A DNA stretch of 64,000 bases, taken from positions 186,001 to 250,000 of the forward strand of contig JARGXX010000111.1 in assembly GCA_030374765.1 (NCBI GenBank). Direction: 5' to 3'. A model generated the notes under the pieces. The model was not told the origin of the DNA, searched no databases, and saw only the letters and a program-made list of their open reading frames with translations. The DNA is from Agarophyton chilense (lineage: Eukaryota > Rhodophyta > Florideophyceae > Gracilariales > Gracilariaceae). Position numbers and translations under genes: made by a program. Shown here one piece after another: positions 12,860 through 24,395 of this stretch. Each line of letters begins with the position of its first letter. The stretch's first letter is position 1.

Positions 12860-14095
12860 CGCTTTGATTTCCCGGCCTGAAGCCTCGCAAAAACTTCTTT
12901 GGAAACAAACTTCAGGACTTCAAGATTCAATTGAGATATCTCTTTTAGTCGCACTTCACTCTTTGCAGCATGTTAAACTAAGTTTGGGTATAGGTAAAAG
13001 ACTCTAGCAAATGAGGACAGAGAGTTCCACTGGAAAAGATACTCATTACCTCCGAAAACGTTAAAGAATCCGTTTGTCAGCCTGTCATGAATATCAAACA
13101 GGCAGGGAGAAAACGTGTCGCATCGATTTCTTGCTCTCCCTACCTTTAGATTCTTGAAAGCCATTGATTTTTGTATGAGGCGCTTCTGTTTCGAACACTT
13201 TTCGATTACTTCTCCATCTTTCCATCGTGCCTAAAACTTGTCGGAAAAGAACAGACAGGCCCAGAGCCTCCTTCTCAGAGCAACCATGCAAGACAAGAGG
13301 GACGTTTTGCAGAAATATTTCAAACTAATCAGTGTAAAACATGGACGGAATATCCAAATCTAAAAGCATATCAACTAATCGAGCACAGAATTTTTGCGTC
13401 CGGAATAGAAAGCTTGCATTTTGGTAACACGCATTCTTGGATGAATACTGATACTGGTCCTTTCGAATCTGTCCCAGAGTTTGGGAGAAGAGGAAACTTC
13501 GCGTTTTTTGATGATAAATCTTCTCGTATCCCCGACTTCATTCGTAGCAGAACCCTGCGTTCTTTCTGCAATTTTTCCACGTATTCCCTAATTATGCAAA
13601 TCTTTATGTCAACTTTATTCACGCATTCCATCTACACATGCTCATGATTATGAAAGATGTCAGATTGATTCTCCCATGTTACCTTCACGGATACAAGCCG
13701 CTTGATTTCATCATCTTAGAGCTTGACAAGAACGAAAACTTCACACATTTGCAGTGTCCAAACCGAGCATATTAAATAATGCGGTAACGCTCCGTTTGTC
13801 TTTTCGGAGATTACAGGACCAAACTGAAGCACATCAGGTCGGTTATGACCAGTTTCATTATCGATGATCATGTCTTCGGCCTGTGCATCCTTTGAGAGCT
13901 TGCCGCTGTCAGGTTCATCTGGTTTGTCTTTTGATACAGAGGCGCTTTCGTTTACTCTCCCACACGCGTCTTCATCATCCAAAATGTTCAGGGTGGGTCC
14001 CAGTATGTCGACTGCGGTAGACGTCAGTATATTCAGCTTGATAATCATTTTCGATATACCAATGTGATTAAACGGCCTCTATAACTTCCTCTGAT
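12860..14095. other. Unassigned broken frames
   Basis: Frames of 60-158 codons lie on both strands (for example 13171-13647 plus; 13631-13371 and 14048-13716 minus). The minus-strand frame at 13716-14048 is acidic and polar. None has a recognisable motif. They could be parts of the neighbouring decayed minus-strand genes. Confidence 0.25.
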
Positions 14096-14623
14096 CTATA
14101 ATAGGCTGCTGTTTCGGGTAAATCTGGTTCTACACTTGCGACATTCATGAATCCGTATGTTTTGATAGATGTCTCTGACGTGTTGGTTACGAATGCCAGT
14201 GGTGGAAAACGATTGGCCACAAACCTCGTACGGGTAGCGCCTCATGATGCCGGCAAACTTGGAGGAAATTGGATCTGAGGGTGGGGAGGTGGGCACAGAT
14301 TCAGTATGTCGATGAAAGGACGGAGTGCAGGTGGCGCACTTTTTACCACGGTCATTGGCGTCAGAGTGATCAGTTCGAATATGAATTTGTACCTTGCCTG
14401 AAGTGAAGGAGAGGCCAAAAATGCGATTTTGAGCTGTGCGATGGCGGAAATTGTTTAGATGGCCTGGGATGTGGTGGTGTTGTTGGTGGTAGTGGTGGTG
14501 TCGGTGACGTTTGGTAGTGTTTTTTGTAGGAGTTGTTAGGTACGGGTGGGTTGATAGGTGAAATGGATGCAGAGAAGGCGTCGAAAAAAAGTTGAGGGCG
14601 GCGGTTGTTCGGGCGATGGTCAT
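14096..14623 (-). pseudogene. C2H2 zinc-finger protein fragment
   Basis: The last 50 residues of this 175-codon frame show two C2H2-type units: YPYEVCGQSFSTTG...NQHVRDIY and HECRKCRTRFTRNSSL. In unit 1 the first Cys is Tyr and the second His is Tyr. Unit 2 has CxxC, then the frame ends before its His pair. The N-terminal half is His- and Thr-rich low complexity. Broken Pro/Ser/Thr-rich minus-strand frames continue upstream to about 15962 and may be the N-terminal part of the same gene. A decayed zinc-finger transcription-factor-like protein is the simplest reading. Confidence 0.4.
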
Positions 14624-15620
14624 TCAGGCGGCAGTCGTTCAGGCGGCGGTCGTGGTGCTGGTTGTGAGGGGGTGGTGGTGAGGGGGGTTGGTGGTGAGAA
14701 GGGCAGTGGTGCGAGCGATCGTGGTGCTGGCGGTCGTGGGGTTTGCCGCGATGGATTTAGTGGAAGCGGTGATGAAGTGGGCTTAAATGAAGGCGGTCTA
14801 GTTGTAGTGGGGGCTCGAGGGAGGGTTCATAGAGAGAGTTGGGGGTGGGGGCGGTGGTTGAGGGGCAGTTGGTGTGGGGTTAGTTGCAGACAGGTTTGTG
14901 GCGGTGGTGGAGGGGGAGTTGTTGTGGGGGTGAGTTGCGGACGAGGTTGCGGACGAGGTAGCGGCGGCAGCCGATGTTTTGGTTGTGATTGTAAAAAAGT
15001 TGGGAGGGAAGACGGAGTTGGGCTTGACAATGTACTTCGCAGGACGTCGGGAGAAAGTATATTGCACTTAGAAGGGCGGTGGAGAGGATATGACAATGTG
15101 ATCGTTAGTTGCGGACGGGGTTTCGGCGTAAGGTGATGTTTTGGTGATGGCAATACAAACGTGGGTTTTGGAGGTTGAGTTGGGGTTTTTGGGGGATTGA
15201 GCAGAAGATCGAGGAAAGTTTGTGGCCTTGAGGAGGGCGGTGGAGAAGATGTGGATCACAGGGACGACGGTTGAGGTAGAGTAAAATAAAGTTTGGAGGC
15301 AGTCGGTATGGGGATTCCAACAAAACAGCGAGTTTAGGGGTTGGCTTTTGAAAGGTGGGTGCGTAACGCGCAGCGTTGGATGCCGCCTCGGTTAAAGTGC
15401 TGAGAAAGAAAGAAGAAGGGTGCTGCAGGGGTGCTGGGAGTGGGACGGCGCGCTGCGGCTGCATGCTTGGGCGCGAGCAGCACGGTAGGTGTCTGGTGCG
15501 GGGCAAACTAAGACTTATTGATGACTACGGTTGGGAGAGAGGGAGAAGATGGGGCCAGGGAAGGGTAGGGATAGGGTTCGTGGTGGTTATGGTGGTGTTT
15601 TGAGCAGGGCTCAGCCAAGG
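14460..15620 (+). repeat. G/T-rich low-complexity tract
   Basis: The plus strand is extremely rich in G and T (GGTGGT, GGGGGT, GTGGTG), with many G-runs, and is Pro-rich when read on the minus strand. A motif AGTTGCGGACG followed by TGATGTTTTGGT recurs (near 14932 and 15106), so part of it is an imperfect tandem duplication of about 160 bp. The 192-codon plus-strand frame (14558-15136) is composition-driven and is not called as a gene. Confidence 0.6.
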
Positions 15621-16469
15621 GTAGCATAGAGACGGGGCGGTAACAAGCAGTAGCAAGGATAAAAATAGTATTTGATTTGGCACGATTTTCTTTTGGTAAC
15701 GGGTTGCAAGCGTTTCGAGGTTGGGGACTGTGGAGGTAGAACAAACGGAGGAGGCGTCAAAGAGGATGGAAGTTGGGGAAGCGCGTAAGGAGTGTAGGAA
15801 TCGTGGCTGGCGAGTGTTTTGGATCTTCGCAGAAAGCTGTGGGCGTAGGAATTGATACTCAGGCATCGGTTCTCTTTTGAAACAACAGCGCACGGGCACT
15901 TTTGGGCATTTGTGGCACAGACGCGCTACGTGCGCGTTGCAAGCGTGCCATATGGTGCGCATGCGAAGCGCGGCGTTGGTCCCTTTAGGGACGTCTTTGC
16001 ATTTGGCGGCTCTTTACAGCGTGCTAAAGGGCGGACTGCTTGTCGTATGTTAAAGTTGAAGGACATACAAAACGATCCGAAGCTGTGGTTAAATAGCTTG
16101 TGCGTAACGTCCGTTTTGTCGCAAGAGCGCCTGCGAAGATTTGTGCAGACACTCCTGCTGCTAGTAGTCCCAATTATGAGCTTGCGACGCTGCTCCTGGT
16201 GGCGCTTGGTTGGTCCCCAAATAATACCCTTTTCTCCTCAACGGTGGCATTTATGCTCCCTGCTTCGTTTGCAACTCACCATCGCAGGCCATCTACTAAA
16301 ATTAGTCTTTCTCCCTCGTTGCCCGCTTCCTTGCTTTTCATAACCCTTCTCCGCCCCTTTCATCGGTGATCGCTTTTTCCCGCCAAATATTTGGCTTCTA
16401 CCCGCGCAAATATTGAACAGGGCGCGCGTTTTTTCTCGCTTATACTGCTCGTGCTCGTAAATGCCACAT
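15621..16469. other. Unassigned; possible 5' part of the zinc-finger gene
   Basis: Overlapping frames on both strands (145 codons minus, 163 codons plus) have no recognisable motif. The minus-strand frame 15962-15525 could be the start region of the decayed zinc-finger gene. Confidence 0.2.
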
Positions 16470-18044
16470 CTATTTTCCGATATCATCATCATAATTCTTC
16501 TCTACATCCGGTGTTTTCCGTGTTTGCTGCGTGCACCTTTTCTCAAGTTTTACATACAAGTAACCGTACAAGTGCATCATCCGGGAGCACCATGGCTCGC
16601 AGCCAAATTTCCGTGAGTGCGGTATCACAAAGGGTTCGTCGGGATCAGCTTTCCATCCATGGGCATACCCATACGTGTAAAGCTCTATGAAAGTTTGCTG
16701 GAACCGGTCCTCTCTCTCCTCACCTTCCTTCAGATTGATGTTAATGTCGTACAGGCGAAGTGCAGCATCCGAGTCTTCTATTGAGTCATGCATTTCAGAT
16801 TGTGACGGTTCGCATGACATGGAATGATATTGCAGAGTGCGTGAATGAAATCATGGATGCTTGATATAAATGCCAAAGAATGCATGGAAGGTTTTTCTTT
16901 GGGAAGCAGCAGTGAGGCAGACATCCACCCCAGCCAGCCTTCTCGTCTTCTGAACAACCTGAGGTCCTCTCAATGCCCAGTCACCACAACGTATACAAAA
17001 ACACTAGCTACATCAGCAGCGATGCCGAAAGTAGTATGATCCTGCTACTGGATTTTGCCGTGATGTACTACCAGGAAAGGATTCAAAAGGCCATACTGGA
17101 GGTGAGTTTGACTACGCCGCAAACCAAAAGAACGTCGAAGAGATTCCTCTGACTCGCATGCATCAAGCACACATTCCCCACGCGCAATGCGAGAAGAGCA
17201 CGGCCCCTATCCCAGCAGAAGGTGCTTCGTCGCTCAGCGCGACTGATGATGATGATGGTAGTGGATCCTGCGGCAGCATCATATCCAAAAGATTACTCTC
17301 CAACTGAAGCCAAACCGTCGATTTTTGTTACTAGTATGCCATCGCAGAGCACCACTCGCAAGAACTGTAGGTTTTTCTTTTCTTCTTGTATCGCTTTTTC
17401 GGCAATCTAATCCAGATTGTTAAACACGTTACTAGGACGTCTAGGAGAATGCAAGCTGTCGCTCATTTCAAACCACCATTTGCTACAACCATTCGCTTTC
17501 TTGTTACAGCCCAACAGTAACATATTTGGTAGACTTCTTAATTCACAATTTTGTGTCAAAGATTCAAGTTGGACAATCGCTTCGCAAAAAACTCGCGTTG
17601 CGTCGCCTTTGTGATAGAGACTATGTTCCACAATATCGCAGAAAAAAGGTAGTTTTGGGAACTTCCTAAATCAGTGAATGCTGGAATGGCCTTTCTGTTC
17701 TTTCCCAGTTAGTTTTACTTCCCATGAATGTCCCATACGACCAGGTTTCTGCCCCAAAAGACAGACAGCACAGTGCTTTTTTCCTCTTCAGGTTCATTTT
17801 TGTGCACCTGTTCAAGAAGATAGCGAGTACAATTCTCGGTTCGCTGAGAAAGGAGAAGGGCGTGCGTTCCATCCAAAAGATGGAGAGCTCCTTCGTTCTC
17901 CATCTTCAATGACGCTCGTGTGAAGTGTACTGCTTCACTCGCTATACCCGCACCATCCAAGACACACATATGGAAATGAAAAATAAATTCGCATGATATG
18001 CACCAGTTTTGATGACAAGAATGATTTCCAATTTCAGTCCGCAC
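16470..18044 (-). pseudogene. PAN2: PAN2-like poly(A) nuclease catalytic subunit, decayed
   Basis: PAN2 pairs with PAN3 and shortens mRNA poly(A) tails in the cytoplasm. Three landmarks appear on the minus strand in the family order. Near 17990-17780 a pseudo-ubiquitin-hydrolase part: CISCEF.FHFHM, HFTRA, then RYLLEQVHK, like the CLSCELGFLFHML, NF.RAF and NRF.LEQ stretches of PAN2. Near 17540: CELRSLPNMLLL, like the LPxVLxxN strand of the same domain. At 16800-16690: MHDSIEDSDAALRLY, the last motif of the DEDD exonuclease with its final Asp, then FQQTFIELYTYG as in the C-terminal helix. Stops and frame changes separate them, and the first exonuclease motifs could not be found. It is a relic or strongly intron-broken gene; the stop density favours a relic. 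Confidence 0.7.
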
Positions 18045-18229
18045 CGGAAGACAAAAAGTACAGCGCTTGTACTGCAGGGTTTACGTACAAATTTGGGAGT
18101 GCATTTTCGAGGCCGCAGAAGCGTGGACTCTTATTTTATTTGTGAAAGTCAAACTCTTCTATTCTTTCTAATGCCACGAGATCCATCTTGACGTACTTTT
18201 ATCGTTCGGCTGGTGTGAACAAGTCAATT

Positions 18230-18697
18230 CTATTTGAATTGACGTTCGAAACGTTCCCTACTGGTGAGCTTGATCTTCTTTTCCCTTTGTAAGCGATATT
18301 TTCCATTTGCATGTCTTACTTTCGGTCGCCTCCTGTGACCGGATTCGGAATTCCGAATCAAGAACGGAGGTGGTGCTTGAGCGTAGGAAACAAATGAATG
18401 TTGCTGAGCTTCATCAAGGAGTTCGTCGCTTATTTGTAAAGGAAAGCGAGCAAATGCCCAACGAGGGTACAGATCAAGAGTTGTATCGACACCCTTTCTC
18501 ATTCGCGCGTTATACAGCTTTCCACGTTTTCGTCGCTGCGGTTGAATTGGGATCAAGACGAAGAGTTCCTTTGTGAGATATTCGAATTCAAACTTAGGCA
18601 TGGCGCATTTGGAAATTGTGACTTCATTGTCTGAATTGATGAAATCGTTCATGTGGCTAGTAGTTGTCGGCCGTTCAGGATTGAAGGGTGTAGTCAA
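18230..18697 (-). CDS. Hypothetical protein, 155 codons
   Basis: The frame is open from 18697 to 18230 and is basic toward the C-terminus (RRRPK, REKKIKLTSRERFERQ). It has a more natural amino-acid mix than neighbouring frames. I recognise no domain. It lies between the PAN2 and kinase remnants on the same strand and might be part of either gene, or an independent small gene. Confidence 0.3.
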   Translation of the reverse strand: MTTPFNPERPTTTSHMNDFINSDNEVTISKCAMPKFEFEYLTKELFVLIPIQPQRRKRGKLYNARMRKGVDTTLDLYPRWAFARFPLQISDELLDEAQQHSFVSYAQAPPPFLIRNSESGHRRRPKVRHANGKYRLQREKKIKLTSRERFERQFK

Positions 18698-18839
18698 AAC
18701 TGGTTCTGAAGATTAATTTACCTTAACACACTCTAAAGGTGTCAACTGCTGATTTAATTCCCCAGAATCTCCAAGGGCTAGAAGACCTTGCGAGGAGATG
18801 ACCATCGAAGTGAACGCATTTGATCCCGTGTTCAAATGA

Positions 18840-19030
18840 ATCTCTTCACTCAAGAGATATTCGGGTTACCTGTTTGTGACGGTAGATGTATCCATAAACT
18901 GCATAACTCCATTCAGCGAAAGGATCTACACCGTACTACAGTACGGATCTACCGCACCGCCGCTGGGATCGAACCGAGCACTTTCAGTCCAGCATTTACC
19001 TGTCTAGTTTAAATAGGACACGACGACTCC
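18840..19030 (-). repeat. tRNA-related repeat (second SINE-like family)
   Basis: On the minus strand, GGTTCGATCCC (about 18974-18964) matches the Pol III B box GGTTCRANNCC exactly. Upstream is a tRNA-like stretch (GTCGTGTCCTATTTAAACTAG...GGACTGAAAGT), downstream an unrelated body with a near-palindrome CCGTACTGTAGTACGG. The cloverleaf does not close properly, so I do not call a functional tRNA gene. There is only one copy in the window, so family status cannot be tested here. Confidence 0.4.
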
Positions 19031-19034
19031 CCCG

Positions 19035-20168
19035 CTACCCTTCATTCCCCACCATGGCGACGTGGAGGGAGGGCATCCAGTGCGGGGTACGCTGAAGATG
19101 TCTGCGAACTCCAGTGCGAGGAAACAAGTCCCTCTTTTCGGGGGCCCCCCCGTCTGCGCCCATTGAAACCAGATATGCCCGATTTTCCATTCTGTTGTTT
19201 TTGACGAGTTGGAGAATCGCTTTCGATCTCAATATTCTTTACATCGTCTCACACGCACATATCTAGACTACCTTCTTCTGTCGAACCGTCATCCTCTTTC
19301 CCGATGGCCGAACACAGAGCGCGGCTGATCCCGGCCAGCTCTTCTAACTGTCGCGATCGCTGCACTTGCTCCCCCAACTCCTGCGTATCTTCGCCTTGTG
19401 CGCGGTTGCGTTGCATCTTCCCGTTCCACGTCAACTCTCATTGGTCTCCCTCATTCTTCCGCTTTCCGTCCACCTTTCTCATATCGCGAGCAAGCCGCTC
19501 CTCCAGCTGGCCCTTCGATGCTACTTCTCCTCACTACATACTCCTTCGTGCCGCGAAAGGTATTAGTACGACATAAGTTGCCATTCTCTTGGCGAGGCAC
19601 CTTTTTCAAAAAAACGGCGAGACATATATGGCTAGTAGCATCGATGAGGATATTTTTCAGCTTTAAATCGCGGTAAAACATGCCAAGAGTGTGAAGATGC
19701 TCGAATGCGAGAATGACTTCACAAGCCACAAAGTGCGCAGACTGGTCATTGAGTTGATTTTGTTTCTGGTTGAGGAACTCAAAAATGTCACCGCCTTTAC
19801 TCTATTTGGTAACGAGAAAAGACGCATCGCGCTTTGAATGGCGTAACGCATGTCGACAACGAAGGGATGATTTCGAACCGCTTGTAGAACCCTGCGTTTC
19901 TCATGGAGAGACGATAAGTTTCATTTGTGATAGTGTCAAACACTTTTTACACACGTCCCGGAGAACCTTTGCCAATATGCTTGACGACATATAAATCACT
20001 TAGGTTCTTCTTCCGTTGATGGAGACAGGTATTGAGAAAACCCATCAACGTCTGACGTTGGTGCTCAGAGTCAAATACAAGGCGGGTGTTCCCCTTCAAA
20101 CACTCGGAATCTTCACTCCATGCGCTAGAAGTAAAATGCAGACTTGAACAGAGGAATTCTGAAGACAT
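19035..20168 (-). pseudogene. AGC-family protein kinase, decayed
   Basis: Kinase motifs occur in family order on the minus strand across changing frames: DLYVVKHIGKGSPGRV (glycine loop), KVFDTITNETY, VLQAVRNHPFVVDMRYA, SKGGDIFEFLNQKQ, AFEHLHTLGMFYRDLKLKNILID (catalytic loop), then RTNTFRGTKEYV (activation segment; F-C-G-T-K-E-Y in live AGC kinases) and SMGADGGAPE from the end of the C-lobe. The VAIK lysine is gone, the DFG motif is lost (CLAVFLKK), and there are several stops and frameshifts. It is therefore a dead gene, nearest in style to AKT/S6K/SGK-like kinases. A phrase FDSEHQRQTLMGFL before the kinase may be the end of a PH-type domain. Confidence 0.7.
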
Positions 20169-20199
20169 TTGGAGTGTTTAAGAGAGTTTGTCTGCGTTA

Positions 20200-21488
20200 G
20201 GAAACGTTTAAACGTCCAATGTTGATGGCGTTTCTCAAGTACTTCCGTGTACGTCGATCCTGAAGCCTAGAATTGGTCGCCCTGTCTTTTGTACGATTGC
20301 AAGTAACAGAAGAAAGCCAAAACTAAGATAGCATAAATCAATACATGTGCAAAGAACGATGCCAAACGCTGTCTTGGCTTTGTCAAGTATTCTCGAAACG
20401 CACGGACGCTCGATATGCTCACGAACCCCAATTCACCTATCATATCGACAGTTTGGAATACGGGCTATCGTCTAGTATTTATTGACTACCATGAAGATGA
20501 TTAGCATTATTTCGCCAACAAATCGCTCCCGAAAACAGGTATGTGTATTAACAGAGATCAGGAATTTTACCGAGACTTATGGTAGCCAGGCAAGACTTGA
20601 TAATAGTGTGACCTTCAATCGAGGCAGCACCTGGCGAAGAAAAAGGCGAAAGGATCAACACCCAGTCATTTCGTACCTCCAGGTAACGTGCCGTTCCGGT
20701 GTCCAAACGCTCCTTCAAGCTTGCAACACCTTTATCCGTCGAGTTTTGCTCAGGAAACCCCGGAATCCTGGTCTCTAGTAGGACTGGCTTACCAGCTACA
20801 GTATCACAAGTTTCTGAACTTTTACTTGATGACATTTGGTGCCGGTTACAAGAGGCAGTTGATTCAAATATTTGGAAAGAACTTTTCCGGTTTGCAAAAA
20901 AGATTTTTCTCCGCAGAAATGCATTCCACGGTAGAGTCTTTTAGCATTTCGCGAAGTGCTCGCGACAATGGCATTAAGAAAGTGTCTCTTTCGCTCAAAA
21001 CAGCCGGTAAAACGGGTGACCACGAAGGAGACGCAATTTTTTACGCGCTCTTGTGGTGGGCGGCGTCGAATTGCTTCTTATTGGCATGGCATACATTTAC
21101 GCCCCTTTCCCCCTTCAACATCACGGTCTGGCGGCCACGCATACCTCACTGGCGCCCAGACATATTTCGAACCACAATCATCTTTAGCAACACCTCCGTC
21201 TTTTTTCCTTCAAGCCACCCCTGCCGTTCTGGGCATACACTGCGTATTTACATTTTGTATTACAGTCGCACACTGCTCTGCCCGTAGAAGGCGAGAGGCA
21301 TCCTCTCCGTTGGCCAGCACATGTCGAACTGCCCATACAAGCGCTTGTCCCCTCTCAGCCAACCAAGTGACTCTCAACCTCCCTTTTGACGCTCGAAACG
21401 CTCAAAAATCATCTTCATTTCATTCCGTGCACACTTTTTTTCTCTTTCATCGCAGTACACTGAGAATGCAACTCTCTCGAACTTCGTA
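20200..21488. other. Unassigned; possible N-terminal part of the kinase remnant
   Basis: The minus-strand frame 20835-20548 (YLEVRNDWVLIL and similar) could be a decayed PH-like domain ahead of the kinase, but I cannot confirm it. The plus-strand frames 20688-21287 and 20956-21489 have no recognisable motif and are Ser/Pro-rich. Confidence 0.2.
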
Positions 21489-22160
21489 ATGGATTCCCCT
21501 TCCCCCCAACTGTCAACTTTCTGCTTATTCCAAATGATGCAGGCTCTCCACATCCCCGCACACCACACCCCTTGGTCTTCATTCCGTCATCCTCGCCGCC
21601 TCCATCTGATTCGTTGCTTCAGGAACTTCGTATGGATTTTCTCGTGGTTTATTTTGCGACCGTTGCATCAAATATTAGACACAAGGCCTCTGACGAGCCT
21701 ATATCCCTTCTTCGAAACCCTCGCTTCTCCCAACCACGTTCCAATGAAAGAGTGACCTATTCAAAGCGTTGAACGGAGCTCAAGCACTCTATATTAGAAA
21801 GATATGCCACTGAAAATAGTTACGAGAAGTGCCTCATTACTCCGCAGCCCACTACATTTCGTGACACCCTCTACACAAAAGACCTCTTTAAATTACTTCT
21901 CCAACAGCTTCATCTGGCTAAATCCCAGAATATTTCACCCCGTATCACAGATTCGCCGCATACCCCCCGCAGCATTATCTCACTCCATGTCTGCCGGCCT
22001 CGCAAAAGACGTCTTTCGACATCTTCTCGATCTGATGTTGTTTTCCTCCGACGCTGAATATGTGTGGCACACCCTTGAAGACATTGGAAATGAGTCCTTT
22101 CTAGGGTTATTTCAGCTCTAAATCGATTAATCGTATACATCTTTAAAGCAAACGTCTTTC

Positions 22161-23457
22161 ATGTCCGACCCCCTTCCCAGGACCCTTTTAATTCTCTCCC
22201 AACCTCTTCTGCAGAAGCGTATCACTGAAGATCTCATCATTGTCATGTACATCCCCACAGATATTGAAGAACAGCCACCAACGTGCTCAACTGTGCACCC
22301 TATGCCCTCCATATCTAGCGCTTCGCTAAGAGAAGCAAGATTGCAAGTCCTGCACCACGCCCTTGACCTCATCCTCAAGCCAGTTATCGAACTTTGGAAG
22401 TCTGAAAAAGTATTCACTTCAGCTGAAGAAAGAATTCGTGTCTGCCACCCCTTTCTAGCCAGATAATGTGCAGGTATTATAGAGGCAAAAGAGCTTTCAT
22501 CCGTTTCTTATGGCACTCTCACTGAACGCCGATTCAATCGATGTCTCCTACAGGGAGACTCTCTGAACCTCGCTAGTCCCTCCTCGGCTCCCAACTCTCA
22601 GATTCTTATACACGCAATATCCGAGCAGCACACTCCTTCTTATTGATTACATCCTAACAGGACTCTCTGGAACACCGTCTGAAGAAATCTAGAGAACGCA
22701 GGAGCCAGGCAGAAGTCTTCTGAAGTTCCAGTCTCTCTCTCAGTTTCTATCCTTTTTGGAACAGTTTAACAATCTTAACTGGATTCCAGGCCTTACTCCT
22801 TACAGCATTTTCACCTTTGAACCGCTCCAGAACCTGCACCTAGGAATATCGAAACTCATTGAAACAGCTGCAATAGAACGATTACCCTCGGAAACATGGT
22901 TTTCAACCGCAAGCTCCAGCCCTCTTCGAACTTTTAAGATCATACGCACGGTCATACTGAACCATTTCGCTTCATGGATTCAAAGGAATGCCCCGGGCAC
23001 TGATATTATCATCGACTTCTCCAATAAGGACAAAGGTAAGTCGCTGAACGGATTTTTTACAAAGAATGGTTGTCGCCGTATGCTGGAAGCAAAGGACTAC
23101 AAAGGTTTGGACATGGTATTCCCTTTCATAGGTCCGTTCTTTGAGAGTTGCTGCGGTGAAGAACACCAGACCCCCAACACTACTGTGTTTACCAGGTACT
23201 CATACCTCGTCGGTACTTTGTTTTACTACAATTCCAAACCGCACTGGACAATTACCACTCTTGAGCGATTCCGGGAAAATATCATCGCGTTCAAGCAAAT
23301 CGCTGTACAGACGTTGGGAGAGTTTCACACCTCTGGTCTTGGTACACACAAATTTCACCTCCTCGACCATCTCGTCGATGACCTCCGAGACTGGGCGCCC
23401 ACCTCAGAGTGTTGCTCCCCGATTCTTCCCGGAACCTCCCCGCCAGTCCGAAAATGA
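22161..23457 (+). pseudogene. Transposase-like gene (CACTA/Plavaka/KDZ-type style), broken
   Basis: A 233-codon frame (22756-23457) contains LQNLHLGISKLI near residue 28, RMLEAKDYKGLDMVFPFIG near residue 108, and FHLLDHLVDDLRDW near residue 200. The phrases D/E-P-L-H-N-L-H-x-G and K-F-H-x-L-x-H-x-x-D-D-x-R are typical of large eukaryotic RNase H-like transposases of the tnp2/Plavaka/KDZ group. A 101-codon frame at 22161-22466, and others back to 21489, probably belong to the same gene, with stops between. The frame loses the family pattern after DDLRDW, exactly where the left inverted arm begins (about 23384). The gene is therefore either cut there or was the insertion site. The family assignment is from motif feel only. 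Confidence 0.4.
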
Positions 23458-24018
23458 TGGTCCAAGTGATCGTTTAGATCAGCAATTAGCAACACAGAAA
23501 GGAAGTCAGCACTTTCAAAATCGCACAGGAACGGTATCGCAAGTGCAAGACTTTTTCAGCGTATTACCGACGAAAATATACGTTTTCAAATCACAATTTT
23601 TTCAACCTTGGAAGGAGATACACTGCTTGCAGATGAAGATGTGATGACTCCGGCTACAGCTCCTACCCAACGCACAGCGACTCGCTTCCGCCATGTCGAA
23701 CGTAACGTAGTGACACATAGTCCCTTACAGCGTCCAACACCCTCCTGGAGTACTGTATCCCATGCCCTTCGAGGTACAGGACATAGCTTCTCGCGGGCGA
23801 GGTCAAATAGAATTTGTCATCGTATGGCGCAGCCGAGGGTAAGAGAAGCAATTGAGAAATCAAGAGGAAGGCGTTAGATTCATGATAAAAGTACTCTCAC
23901 GAAGAGTTTCTAGAACTGCTTCATACACCACTTTGGATATTTGTAACAATGGATGTTGTTCGTTTTCACACTTACCTATACGCCTACATGCCTTTCGTAC
24001 TTTTTAGTCATTTCCTAC
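23384..24018 (+). repeat. Left inverted arm, segment 1
   Basis: This segment matches the reverse complement of about 62450-63079, starting at CCGAGACTGGGCGCC. It includes frames such as 23608-23877 (rich in Ser, Thr and Arg). Homology stops at 24018, where the tyrosine-recombinase retroelement begins, and resumes at 29590. Confidence 0.85.
24009..24018. repeat. Short duplication flanking the YR retroelement (left copy)
   Basis: CATTTCCTAC at 24009-24018 is nearly repeated as CATTTTCTCAC at 29590-29600. The right arm has this site once (rc GTCATTTTCTCACAG). The two copies differ by one substitution and one indel. They may be a target duplication, or short homology used at integration. Confidence 0.5.
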
Positions 24019-24395
24019 TTGCAACAATCTAGCCAGCTCTCTACGTTCGTATGCTAATAGAACTACACTCGCTCACCGCTCGCGCTTAAACAAAAGGAAT
24101 ACTATTTGAAACAACAACATTTCTAAGTATTTATTGTAAAGCATTCGTTAATTGTAATTCCACGCGAAGCCCATGCGAGCGCCTAAGTCTAGCTAGCCTT
24201 AGCCGGTTTAACCCATCCTCCGTCAAACCCATCTCCACGCCATACTACCCCAGGATCCAAGAAGTCTCGATGAGGTCCGAAAATCAGAGTTTTTCAGAAA
24301 TTATTGATTTTATACAGATCTTTTTGATTCTGATCAATTTTCCGTCCAAAACTGAAATTGACCCACCGAGAAATAACTAAGTCCTGGAGCCTCCC

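Noticed and set aside
14558-15136. 192-codon Gly-rich plus-strand ORF
   Set aside because: It is produced by the G/T-rich low-complexity tract, with nothing but Gly, Ser, Arg and Val repeats.
18840-19030. A functional tRNA gene
   Set aside because: The B box is perfect, but acceptor and T stems do not pair properly and no convincing anticodon arm forms.
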